NCBI GenBank assembly: GCA_902796525.1
Contig: CADBPB010000011.1
Location: 1-5,414 of the forward strand
Length of the DNA: 5,414 nucleotides
Direction of reading: 5' to 3'
DNA from: an uncultured Erysipelotrichaceae bacterium
GTDB taxonomy: Bacteria; Bacillota_I; Bacilli_A; Erysipelotrichales; Erysipelotrichaceae
Part shown: piece after piece, positions 1 through 5,414 of the stretch
Position numbering within the stretch: the stretch's first letter is position 1
Layout of the letters: each line of letters opens with the position of its first letter
The notes under the pieces: model-generated
Seen by the model: the letters and a program-made list of their open reading frames with translations, nothing else
What the model was told of the DNA's origin: nothing
The model's database searches: none
Position numbers and translations under genes: made by a program

Positions 1-288
1 AAGACTATGCTCCCATCTGTGGTGTTCCATTTCATCCAGGCTCATATTCTCTTCGTTAGGATATTCCATCGGCATGCCTCCCAACAGATAATCCTCGTGG
101 TTGCCCCGCACGGAAATCAATTCCGGAAGACGGATCATTTCCTGAACCGTTTCTTCAGGAGCAGGTCCGATACCAATAATATCTCCGCAGCAGATGATCC
201 TATCGCAATTCATCTGATCCAGTATTTTCAATACTGCACGCAGAGCTGTCACATTGTTGTGAATATCTGTTATGATTCCATATTTCAT
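1..288 (-). CDS. Metallophosphoesterase, N-terminal part (cut by window edge)
   Basis: This is the first 96 codons of a calcineurin-like metallophosphoesterase; the rest lies beyond base 1. The ATG at 288 follows a good GGAGG (297-301) with 8 bases between. The visible metal-binding motifs appear in the expected order: TDIHNN (D8, H10), CCGDIIGIGP (G35-D36) and VRGNHEDYL (N63, H64). These fit the two-metal site of the YfcE/ApaH-like branch, whose members hydrolyse phosphodiesters or phosphoanhydrides in the cytoplasm; the substrate cannot be told from this part. Family members with a GDIIGIGP motif are usually about 230-280 residues, so over half is probably missing here. It starts 29 bases after the stop of the GNAT gene, with no terminator between, so the two are probably co-transcribed. 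The fold assignment is secure, the exact role is not. Confidence 0.9.
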   Translation of the reverse strand, partial: MKYGIITDIHNNVTALRAVLKILDQMNCDRIICCGDIIGIGPAPEETVQEMIRLPELISVRGNHEDYLLGGMPMEYPNEENMSLDEMEHHRWEHSL

Positions 289-317
289 TGAATCATCCTC
301 CACATCGGAATTATCTG

Positions 318-773
318 TCACTTTGATAACAGTTCTTTGTTCATCAGAAACCTGTGACCGTCATCCCTGTATATCGCATAACCGGAATTCTCATAGAAAT
401 GCATGGCAGAAAGATTCGTCTTCTCGACATGCAGACACAGCTTAAGCGTATTGATCTCTCTTGCGTACGATTCTGCGGCATTCAACAATGCCGATCCGAT
501 GCCTTTGTTTCTGTATTCTGCTGTCACAACAAAATCATCAAGATAGATGTAATCCTCATTTTCATGGTGAACCTCAAGCGACAGGAACCCTACGACAGTT
601 CTGTCCTCGGCGACAAAGATCCTGTTTTCATCCCCTGCCCGGAATCTGTCCAGATCTCCGTCTTTGTAAGTTTCGACATTTTCTGTGCGATATACCGTCT
701 GCAGCATTTCCGTATACAATTCACGTATTCTTTTTTCATCAGCCATTACTGACTGTCTGATTCTATACTTCAT
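318..773 (-). CDS. GNAT family N-acetyltransferase
   Basis: A 151-residue single-domain GNAT acetyltransferase, the usual length for the family. It transfers an acetyl group from acetyl-CoA to an amine in the cytoplasm; the substrate is unknown. The acetyl-CoA pyrophosphate loop is visible as R88-N-K-G91-I-G93 (RxxGxG) after the beta-4 strand YIYLDDFVV, followed by helix SALLNAAESYA. The second half has the typical N120...A123..FYENSGY motif B (N120, F126, Y127). The ATG at 773 is preceded by GAGGGA with short spacing, an acceptable ribosome binding site. The stop is TGA. The metallophosphoesterase follows after 29 bases on the same strand, suggesting a two-gene operon. The sequence does not decide between protein, amino-acid, polyamine or antibiotic acetylation. 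Confidence 0.93.
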   Translation of the reverse strand: MKYRIRQSVMADEKRIRELYTEMLQTVYRTENVETYKDGDLDRFRAGDENRIFVAEDRTVVGFLSLEVHHENEDYIYLDDFVVTAEYRNKGIGSALLNAAESYAREINTLKLCLHVEKTNLSAMHFYENSGYAIYRDDGHRFLMNKELLSK

Positions 774-939
774 TTTCCCTCAGAAATATCAATTAATAGA
801 ATTCTTATCTTCAAGCTCTGATCCAATTGCAGCAAGTTGACAGCCAAAAGGCATCGACAGTTTGAAATTCATTAGGCTTTCGAGACTTGAAACCTGCCGG
901 AAAGCAGGAGTTTATCAGCCCCTGTTGTAACTATGAGAT
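774..939. other. Intergenic region between ankyrin and GNAT genes
   Basis: This 166-base gap holds a small hairpin (890-913) and a 27-codon minus-strand open frame (872 down to 789) whose TGA lies 15 bases before the GNAT start. That frame has no ribosome binding site and no family resemblance I recognise, so it is not called as a gene. I found no convincing -35/-10 pair for the GNAT operon here, although a promoter is expected. Confidence 0.4.
890..913 (-). terminator. Possible weak hairpin after the ankyrin gene
   Basis: An inverted repeat CCTGC (893-897) / GCAGG (904-908) encloses a 6-base loop. It can be extended by AAA/TTT pairs across a two-base bulge. It sits about 30 bases past the ankyrin stop. 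The minus-strand side is followed by only TTTC, not a true U tract, so a Rho-independent terminator is only a possibility. Confidence 0.25.
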
Positions 940-1602
940 TCATCCGAAAACTTCATCAAACAGAATCGATATCGGGCCCTCGCTGCAGAATTCCCTGACG
1001 GAATACCCGAGATTCGGAGCCTTGTAGGAAGGATCCGCTCCGGCATCTTTCAGTGCCTGCAATACTTTCTTCAGATCTTCATGAAGTTCGTCTGTGAATA
1101 ATCTGTCCGTTTCTTCGCGATGCTCCGCATAATTGAATGAAGGAAGGATCTGTTTCGCCTGCAGTGCAAAGCGGTTCAGACCGGAGTTGCCATAGGAATC
1201 CAATGCATTCACATCCGCCCCCATGTCAAGCATCCTTTTCAGAACGGCCAGACCTTCTTCGGTTCTATCTTTTGTTGAAAAAACACGGAAGCCCATGTAT
1301 TTATCGTTGGTATTCCACCGGCAAAGCATCACCGCGCAGTTGATCGCATCATGCAGAGCAGGCGTTCTCCAGGCATTGCAACAGGATTCATCTTCCATGA
1401 AGTTTACATCTGCGCCATGATCCAGAAGATAGTTTGCGATTGCCGTATTCCCGGTTTTCAGTGCGATCTGTAAAGGCGACTGGCCGTCATCTTTTTTCGG
1501 AGGCTGTTTTGCTATGCAGTTGACCAGTCCCGGCTTCTTTTCAATGATCTGCTTTATCGTTTCAAGATCGGCTGCTCTTATGGCAGAAAATAGTTTTTTC
1601 AT
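940..1602 (-). CDS. Ankyrin-repeat protein
   Basis: A 220-residue protein with no signal peptide or membrane segment, so probably cytoplasmic. It is built of ankyrin repeats: residues 2-33 (LFSAIRAADLETIKQIIEKK), a textbook repeat at 39-70 (G-QSPLQIALKTGN...LLDHGADVN), a split repeat at about 79-132 (TPALHDAIN... then LKRMLDMGADVNALD) and a degenerate last one ending LKDAGADPSYKA (184-195). The third repeat carries an insertion of roughly 25 residues (about 91-115), and cysteines cluster at 74, 75, 89 and 94. Ankyrin repeats bind other proteins; nothing here names the partner, and no enzymatic domain is fused. The ATG at 1602 has GGAG (1612-1615) with 9 bases between. The stop is TGA. The next minus-strand gene is 166 bases away and the preceding one 121 bases away, so operon membership is unclear. 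Confidence 0.9.
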   Translation of the reverse strand: MKKLFSAIRAADLETIKQIIEKKPGLVNCIAKQPPKKDDGQSPLQIALKTGNTAIANYLLDHGADVNFMEDESCCNAWRTPALHDAINCAVMLCRWNTNDKYMGFRVFSTKDRTEEGLAVLKRMLDMGADVNALDSYGNSGLNRFALQAKQILPSFNYAEHREETDRLFTDELHEDLKKVLQALKDAGADPSYKAPNLGYSVREFCSEGPISILFDEVFG

Positions 1603-1723
1603 TTTCCTAAGCTCCGTCTTATCTTTCTATGCCGACAGAATCTCGCATGCTGACTGTCTCAAGTCCCAGTTCTTTCGTATCGGTTCTGCTGTTCATTTTT
1701 GATTTCTTATAAAATATTCAAAG

Positions 1724-2872
1724 TCAATTCCACATCGCAGTGTAATTGCCTGTACCGTTGCCATTTGTTTTATAATACTCATCCATCAAGGAAACATATT
1801 GCCAGTTATCCGACCAGGTATCATTCGAACCAGGTATAAAATCCTTCAGTTCAGATTTCTTGGAAGTAATGACCTCCAATCCGTTGTCCCAATACTGATG
1901 GGCGATATAAAGGTTCTCTTCATCGACGCCGACAACGACCGCAGTCGTGCCATCCCAGGCAATGATGTCCCCGGCTTGGATCTCATCCGGATCGATCTCA
2001 TCCAGCCAGACAGCACCTGCATCGCCATTGGACAGGTCAGGAACGCTAAAGATATCGCCTTCCTCATTATTCCCTGCTCCGTAATCGCCAGGGTCGAATC
2101 CGGCCTGCACCAGGCACCACGTTACAAAGCCGCTGCAATCCAATCCGTTCGGATGAAGAAGAACGCCGCATGACATGTGCATCATAGAACCCCACATACC
2201 AGGTCCTTCAATGATCCCTTTCGGATCGATCAATGCATATTTATCTTCACTTAAATACAATCCTTTATGATAGAATCTTCCTTCCCCATCGCAGTAGATT
2301 CCTCCGGTCATTCTTCCGTTTTCGCAGAAATACGGGATCTTGTAGTCGAAATTCATTGAAAGGAATCTGGCCGCTTCAGCAACCGCCGCTCTGGTCTTGT
2401 AGCCGGCTTCGTTGATCCTTGCTTCCAGCGCCTTATCCAGATAAGCGGCTTCTTCCGGCGTATAGGCATATTCAAAAATATCCGGCTTGTAATTGTCGAT
2501 ATGAGCTTTTGAATAGAGGTTCGATACGGAAATCTCGATCTTTTCATCCGTTTCCGGACGATAGACGAGGCAATCGCCGGTTGCGATCGCTTTAAATGAA
2601 TCGTCTTTGATTTCAAGTACTTCATCACCCGAAAGGAACGTTACCGAATAGTCTCTTGTTTCTTCAAGACAGAGATAAACGCTTTTTGAAACGGGCAGGC
2701 TTTCGATGCGGGCAAGTTCCTTTTCTCTGGCGATCCTTTCTTCTTCTTCGATCCTCTGTTGTTCCTGGATGGCCAGGACTTCAAGATATTTGCTTCGATA
2801 ATGGAAGAAAACAGGTATCAGCAGTATGCTGATAAAAGCCAATATAAAAATAACGATCTTCTTATTTTTCAC
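1724..2872 (-). CDS. Membrane-anchored NlpC/P60-like protein, catalytic His apparently replaced
   Basis: A 382-residue envelope protein. Residues 4-23 form one hydrophobic segment (signal anchor), followed by a charged coiled-coil stretch (about 33-58, rich in E/R/Q) and a beta-rich region (60-120). A helical region (137-173) leads into a family-specific loop (GRMTGGIYCDGEGRFYHKGL, 186-205). The C-terminal half is NlpC/P60-like (cysteine peptidases that usually cut cell-wall peptides): GLDCSGFVTW holds the expected nucleophile Cys246, and GDII (301-304) opens the next strand. The following motif, normally GH[IV]xxxxG, reads G308-T-T-A-V-V-V-G, so Thr309 stands at the expected catalytic His. 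It ends with an MDEYYK...MWN tail that I recall from Bacillota relatives. The start is GTG at 2872; a TGA lies two codons upstream in frame, so it cannot extend. No clear ribosome binding site precedes it. Active peptidase or non-catalytic wall binder remains open. Confidence 0.88.
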   Translation of the reverse strand: MKNKKIVIFILAFISILLIPVFFHYRSKYLEVLAIQEQQRIEEEERIAREKELARIESLPVSKSVYLCLEETRDYSVTFLSGDEVLEIKDDSFKAIATGDCLVYRPETDEKIEISVSNLYSKAHIDNYKPDIFEYAYTPEEAAYLDKALEARINEAGYKTRAAVAEAARFLSMNFDYKIPYFCENGRMTGGIYCDGEGRFYHKGLYLSEDKYALIDPKGIIEGPGMWGSMMHMSCGVLLHPNGLDCSGFVTWCLVQAGFDPGDYGAGNNEEGDIFSVPDLSNGDAGAVWLDEIDPDEIQAGDIIAWDGTTAVVVGVDEENLYIAHQYWDNGLEVITSKKSELKDFIPGSNDTWSDNWQYVSLMDEYYKTNGNGTGNYTAMWN

Positions 2873-2985
2873 AAATCAATATTAACACAATATGAAAAAA
2901 ATATCTGTTTTTGCGCTTTTGGATAAACCTGAGGCATCAAATAAACAGATCTAGGGAAATACTTCTTGATATAGTTTTTAACATG

Positions 2986-3011
2986 AAAAAACCGATGATA
3001 TCACGCTTCGG
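2986..3011 (-). terminator. Possible weak terminator overlapping the MATE gene end
   Basis: On the minus strand CCGA (3011-3008) can pair with TCGG (2995-2992) around a 12-base loop containing the palindrome TGATATCA, and six Ts follow directly (2991-2986). The stem is only 4 bp and overlaps the MATE stop codon, so the call is tentative. It would separate the MATE and NlpC/P60-like transcripts. Confidence 0.27.
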
Positions 3012-4422
3012 ATGATCCGGTTTCATTTTCTTCGTCTCTGGTATCGATCAGATAGGCGATCCCGCTTCTGCCGTAGCCATAGTTATCCGCGTTCATGATG
3101 ATCGCGATTGCATAAAGCGTAAATGACAGGGCTTCCGATACAGGGAAACAGAACCAGATGCTGTTTGCACCGAAGAGTTTCGGGATCAGCAAGGTCGTGG
3201 TCATACGGAAAACGAAATTGCGCGTCAGCGAAAGGAAAGTCGAGATCTTCTGCGCTCTCAACGCCACAAACATCCGGTTTGCCATGATGCATCCCGCAGT
3301 AAAGATCGGTGCAAACAATTCGATGGTCAGTCCGAAATAGGTCATATCATAGAACGACTGGGTAAAGGTCTCCGGATTCATGAACAGACCGACCAGAGGT
3401 CTCTTGAGGCACTGTCCGATGATGATCATGGCGGTACAGCCGAAGAACCAGATCTTCAGATTGTTGTAGAGGATCTTCTTCAGCATCTTGACTCTTCGCG
3501 CTCCGTAATTATAGGCGATGATCGGTCCGACGGTAGTCGCGAATCCGACAAATGCGGAATTCAGGATCATCCGGATATCGTTAACGATCGATCTGGCGGC
3601 GATGCCGTCCGATCCAAGGTAGAACAGAATGGTCCGGTTGACCACGAAAGCTGTCATGCTCATGGTCAGGCTGTTGGTGACTTGAGACAGCGAATAATGC
3701 GTCGATTCCAGCAGTGTTTTCCAGTATCCTCTCTGCGGCCGGATGAATCCGATATCGTTCTTTCCCCGCATATAGAAGATGATCCCGACAATGAAATTGG
3801 CGATAAAGCCCAGGCTAGTTGCGATCGCCGCACCGGCAACGCCCATGCCCAGTACCACGATGGTAATATAGTCCGTAATGACGTTGATCACGCCGGAAAG
3901 AATGCTGTTGAACAGGCCCATGGAAGGTTTTCCTGCTGCAGAATAGAACGAAGAGAAACACATGGATGCCAGTTTGAACGGCAGCGTCACGAAAGTGATC
4001 GCCACATAGGTCTCCGTATACTGCATGATATCCCGTTCCGCTCCCAGGAACGACAGGATCTGATCGTCGAAAGCAATCACCAGAGCGGCGAATGCTATGC
4101 CGAAACCGATCGCCATCAGGATCATTCTGGTAAAGATCCGTTTCGCTTCTTCCTTGTTTCCCCTGCCCATCTCCGTCGCGGCATAAGTACAGGCTCCCAG
4201 ACCGAAAATGTGCGTCATTGCCAGGATCAGCCCGTCTATCGGCATCAGGATCTTTATGCCGGCCAAAGCATTCTGACCGACAAAACGCGATACGAAAAGA
4301 GCGTCATCCAATGTTTCAAACAGACGGGATGACAGACTGGTCAGCAGTCCGGGCAAGGCGAACTTCAACAAAGACGATAAAGTGAAGTCCTGCCCTATTC
4401 TCGAATTCTTTTCTTCGCTCAT
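3001..4422 (-). CDS. MATE family multidrug/cation efflux transporter (MepA-like)
   Basis: A 473-residue, strongly hydrophobic protein of normal length for the MATE family, with about 12 predicted membrane helices in two homologous halves (about 13-220 and 235-445). MATE proteins export cationic drugs or metabolites across the cytoplasmic membrane using Na+ or H+ gradients. Family marks: FALPGLLTSLSSRLFETLDDALFVSRFVG in the first helices, GMGVAGAAIATSLG (192-205), the conserved loop AYNYGARR (303-310) opening the second half's helix 8 region, and MANRMFVALRAQK (380-392) near the mirror repeat of the N half. The charged C-terminal tail (461-473) is cytosolic. The ATG at 4422 has only a poor purine-rich site upstream (GAAAGAAAA), but the N-terminus fits the family. 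A TATAAT promoter with a palindrome in its spacer lies 39 bases upstream. Substrate is not predictable. Confidence 0.95.
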   Translation of the reverse strand: MSEEKNSRIGQDFTLSSLLKFALPGLLTSLSSRLFETLDDALFVSRFVGQNALAGIKILMPIDGLILAMTHIFGLGACTYAATEMGRGNKEEAKRIFTRMILMAIGFGIAFAALVIAFDDQILSFLGAERDIMQYTETYVAITFVTLPFKLASMCFSSFYSAAGKPSMGLFNSILSGVINVITDYITIVVLGMGVAGAAIATSLGFIANFIVGIIFYMRGKNDIGFIRPQRGYWKTLLESTHYSLSQVTNSLTMSMTAFVVNRTILFYLGSDGIAARSIVNDIRMILNSAFVGFATTVGPIIAYNYGARRVKMLKKILYNNLKIWFFGCTAMIIIGQCLKRPLVGLFMNPETFTQSFYDMTYFGLTIELFAPIFTAGCIMANRMFVALRAQKISTFLSLTRNFVFRMTTTLLIPKLFGANSIWFCFPVSEALSFTLYAIAIIMNADNYGYGRSGIAYLIDTRDEENETGSSEA

Positions 4423-4460
4423 ATGTTTTCTTTCGTATCCGTATCGATATTTACTCTATC

Positions 4461-4489
4461 ATTATAGCGGTTCGCGAACAGAATAGGAA
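4461..4489 (-). promoter_or_regulatory. Probable promoter of the MATE gene
   Basis: The minus strand has a perfect TATAAT (4466-4461) 38 bases before the MATE ATG. At 17-base spacing the -35 is TTCCTA (4489-4484), only a partial match to TTGACA. A weak -35 next to a perfect -10 fits a regulated promoter, in line with the palindrome in the spacer. Confidence 0.55.
4470..4479. promoter_or_regulatory. Candidate operator: palindrome GTTCGCGAAC
   Basis: A perfect 10-base palindrome lies between the -35 and -10 of the MATE promoter, the classic place for a repressor to block polymerase. No regulator gene is present in the window, so which protein binds it, if any, is unknown. The site is not the Bacillota LexA box (CGAAC-N4-GTTCG). 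Confidence 0.3.
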
Positions 4490-4509
4490 TGGATATTCCC
4501 GGGATGGTT

Positions 4510-4752
4510 TCAGTCATTCGTCAAGTATTTTTCTTTCCGATATATGGCATCATGATGAACGACCTCATATTCCGGATCATGCTAGATTTCCTGATAGATG
4601 GCGTCATGATGGATGATGTAAGAGTCGTAGGACTGACAGTGCGGTTCATCGATCGCGACATATTCGTTATGCCAGCCGGAATGGCCGGTCTGCGACAGGT
4701 GTTCGTTGACCCCTCCCTGGAACTGTTCACCGCAGCTGTTACATACTTCAAC
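4510..4752 (-). pseudogene. In-frame C-terminal remnant: C2H2-type finger plus HHDAIY repeats
   Basis: Directly after the TAA (4753-4755) that ends the repeat protein, the same frame stays open for 56 codons. It reads VEVCNSCGEQFQGGVNEHLS and then a second His, giving C-x2-C-x10-H-x5-H (Cys codons 4743 and 4734, His codons 4701 and 4683). A TAG (4582-4584) follows. The frame then reads on through HDPEYEVVHHDAIYRKEKYL to a TGA at 4510-4512. HHDAIY occurs twice, 18 codons apart, on both sides of the TAG. Bacillota surface proteins with AWDE/AYDE repeats commonly have this same order: repeats, a CxxC...H...H finger, then HH(D/E)A-type repeats. This is therefore the family's own C-terminus, not random sequence. 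No start codon with a ribosome binding site serves it separately. Most likely it is the dead 3' half of the 4753-5259 gene; translational readthrough is the less likely alternative. Confidence 0.72.
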
Positions 4753-5259
4753 TTAGATCATCGTTGATCTGAAGATGGCGCAATATGTCACCTCCTCATC
4801 CCAGGCCTCAGCTATCAGCACGCTTTCGTAGTACCCGTCTTTGACCGTGACCCGTTCATCCCAGGCTTCCGATACCAGCACATCCCGATATTCCCAATGT
4901 CCGCCGTCTTCTGTATGATCAGATGGAAAAGAAACATTGGAATATGGAACGTCATCGGCATTCGATGTACCGGATGAATGGTCGGATGAAGAAGGAACAT
5001 CTTCCCTGCCGCTTGCGCTTTCATTTCCATCCGACGGGATCTGGATCTCCGACGTCGGATACGGTTTCTTTTTCCAATCGACGGTCCCGATGTATCCTTC
5101 CTCTTTCGATGCATGTTTCGGAACCTCTTCCTGGTCGTTTTCCATACCGGACGACTGCGGGATCGGAGCATGTTCCTTCTGTCTGCAAACGGCATAAACA
5201 GCCGCGGCTGAAAACAATAAAACCAACAGAAAAGCCTTAAGAAATAAACTGTCTTTCAT
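4753..5259 (-). CDS. Membrane-anchored AWDE-repeat surface protein, truncated by a stop
   Basis: A 168-residue frame with a hydrophobic signal or anchor segment (about 5-24). The sequence around Cys25 (VYAVC) does not make a good lipobox, so lipoprotein processing is doubtful. A long hydrophilic, Ser/Asp/Pro-rich linker (about 30-120) follows, probably outside the cell. Two near-identical 20-residue repeats come next: YRDVLVSEAWDERV (124-137) and YESVLIAEAWDEEV (144-157). The last residues, YCAIFRSTMI, do not look like the family. The same frame continues past the TAA with the finger and HHDAIY repeats normally found downstream in such proteins. It is thus probably the 5' half of a decayed gene (full span 4510-5259, about 247 sense codons). 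The ATG at 5259 has GGGAG (5268-5272) at 8 bases and a strong promoter, so transcription and translation of this part look intact. Molecular function of the family is not known to me. Confidence 0.75.
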   Translation of the reverse strand: MKDSLFLKAFLLVLLFSAAAVYAVCRQKEHAPIPQSSGMENDQEEVPKHASKEEGYIGTVDWKKKPYPTSEIQIPSDGNESASGREDVPSSSDHSSGTSNADDVPYSNVSFPSDHTEDGGHWEYRDVLVSEAWDERVTVKDGYYESVLIAEAWDEEVTYCAIFRSTMI

Positions 5260-5280
5260 ATGATATTCTCCCTGACTATC

Positions 5281-5290
5281 CGCGACCGCG
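5281..5290. repeat. Inverted repeat CGCG-AC-CGCG near the transcription start
   Basis: Two CGCG blocks are separated by AC, in otherwise AT-richer intergenic DNA. The repeat overlaps the expected transcription start of the minus-strand promoter (-10 at 5301-5296). It could be an operator or the foot of a short mRNA hairpin. CGCG is self-complementary, so chance is possible. Confidence 0.25.
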
Positions 5291-5295
5291 AGACC

Positions 5296-5324
5296 ATTAT
5301 ACTAGACAGAAACAAGGATGTAAA
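5296..5324 (-). promoter_or_regulatory. Strong sigma-A type promoter of the AWDE-repeat gene
   Basis: The minus strand reads TTTACA (5324-5319), 17 bases, then TATAAT (5301-5296): five of six and six of six consensus matches at ideal spacing. Transcription should start near 5289, giving a leader of about 30 bases with the GGGAG ribosome binding site in it. This is the best promoter in the window. Confidence 0.75.
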
Positions 5325-5361
5325 AATCATATGGCAGATATGAAATCAGGAGAAAAAGATC

Positions 5362-5414
5362 ATGTCATACGGCAAACAAAAAGACGTTCTTTCATTGATC
5401 CGGATCATGATCAG
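5362..5414 (+). CDS. Start of a divergent gene of unknown product (cut by window edge)
   Basis: The only plus-strand gene. The ATG at 5362 has an AGGAG (5348-5352) with 9 bases between. The 17 visible codons read MSYGKQKDVLSLIRIMI and run off the window. A short charged start followed by a hydrophobic or amphipathic stretch would suit a membrane protein such as an ABC exporter, but this is too little to name it. A second frame from ATG 5331 (starting MADMKSGEKDHVIRQ) is also open to the edge, but its AAGGA lies 12 bases away, so 5362 is preferred. The gene is divergent from the AWDE-repeat gene and shares an intergenic region of about 100 bases with it. Confidence 0.6.
   Translation, partial: MSYGKQKDVLSLIRIMI

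Noticed and set aside
7..291. A 94-codon plus-strand frame at the left edge
   Set aside because: It is antisense to the metallophosphoesterase, whose metal-binding motifs and ribosome binding site are unmistakable.
835..840. TTGACA as a plus-strand -35 box
   Set aside because: There is no -10 at a suitable distance and no plus-strand gene downstream.
1799..2628. Several plus- and minus-strand frames inside the NlpC/P60-like gene
   Set aside because: They are out-of-frame translations of a gene with clear domain motifs, with no independent start signals.
3682..4332. A 216-codon plus-strand open frame opposite the MATE gene
   Set aside because: It is antisense to a clear MATE coding sequence, rich in His, Arg and Asp with no domain pattern, and has no ribosome binding site.
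4521..4751. A 76-codon minus-strand frame starting ATG 4751
   Set aside because: It is out of frame with the recognisable finger sequence; the product is Ser/Arg/Met-rich with no family likeness.
4510..4755. Genome-wide stop codon reassignment to explain the readthrough frame
   Set aside because: The other complete genes in the window contain no in-frame TAA or TAG over more than 1200 codons, as expected under the standard code.
4489..4767. A 92-codon plus-strand frame
   Set aside because: It is the mirror of the finger and HHDAIY coding frame on the minus strand; its Met/Ile/Val-rich runs are the complement of His/Asp/Tyr codons.
4815..5240. Three overlapping frames over the repeat-protein gene, on both strands
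   Set aside because: All are shadows; only the 4753-5259 frame has a promoter, ribosome binding site, signal segment and protein repeats.

Overview
The window looks like chromosomal DNA of a low- to mid-GC Bacillota (Firmicutes), probably a gut-type Clostridia or Erysipelotrichia member. This is inferred from Gram-positive style GGAGG ribosome binding sites, TATAAT promoters, and gene families typical of that group: a long membrane-anchored NlpC/P60-like protein ending in an MDEYYK...MW tail, a MepA-like MATE transporter, and a surface protein with AWDE/HHDAIY repeats around a C2H2 finger. No mobile element, tRNA, rRNA or CRISPR array was seen.

Layout: all genes but one lie on the minus strand. 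Reading leftward from 5259: a membrane-anchored repeat protein (4753-5259) whose family-typical C-terminus continues in the same frame beyond a TAA (to 4510) and is broken again by a TAG; a MATE transporter (3001-4422) with its own TATAAT promoter and a palindrome in the spacer; an NlpC/P60-like secreted or membrane protein (1724-2872) with a GTG start; an ankyrin-repeat protein (940-1602); a GNAT acetyltransferase (318-773); and, 29 bases further on, the first 96 codons of a metallophosphoesterase running off the left edge. At the right edge a divergent plus-strand gene starts at 5362 and is cut off.

Only GNAT plus phosphoesterase look like a tight operon. The other genes are separated by about 90-170 bases and are probably separate or loosely coupled units. 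They form no obvious pathway: two are envelope proteins, one is a transporter, and the rest are soluble housekeeping or accessory proteins.

The points most worth a second look are the repeat/zinc-finger gene with two in-frame stops, and the NlpC/P60-like protein that keeps its catalytic Cys but has Thr where the catalytic His is expected. I see no convincing new multi-gene system.
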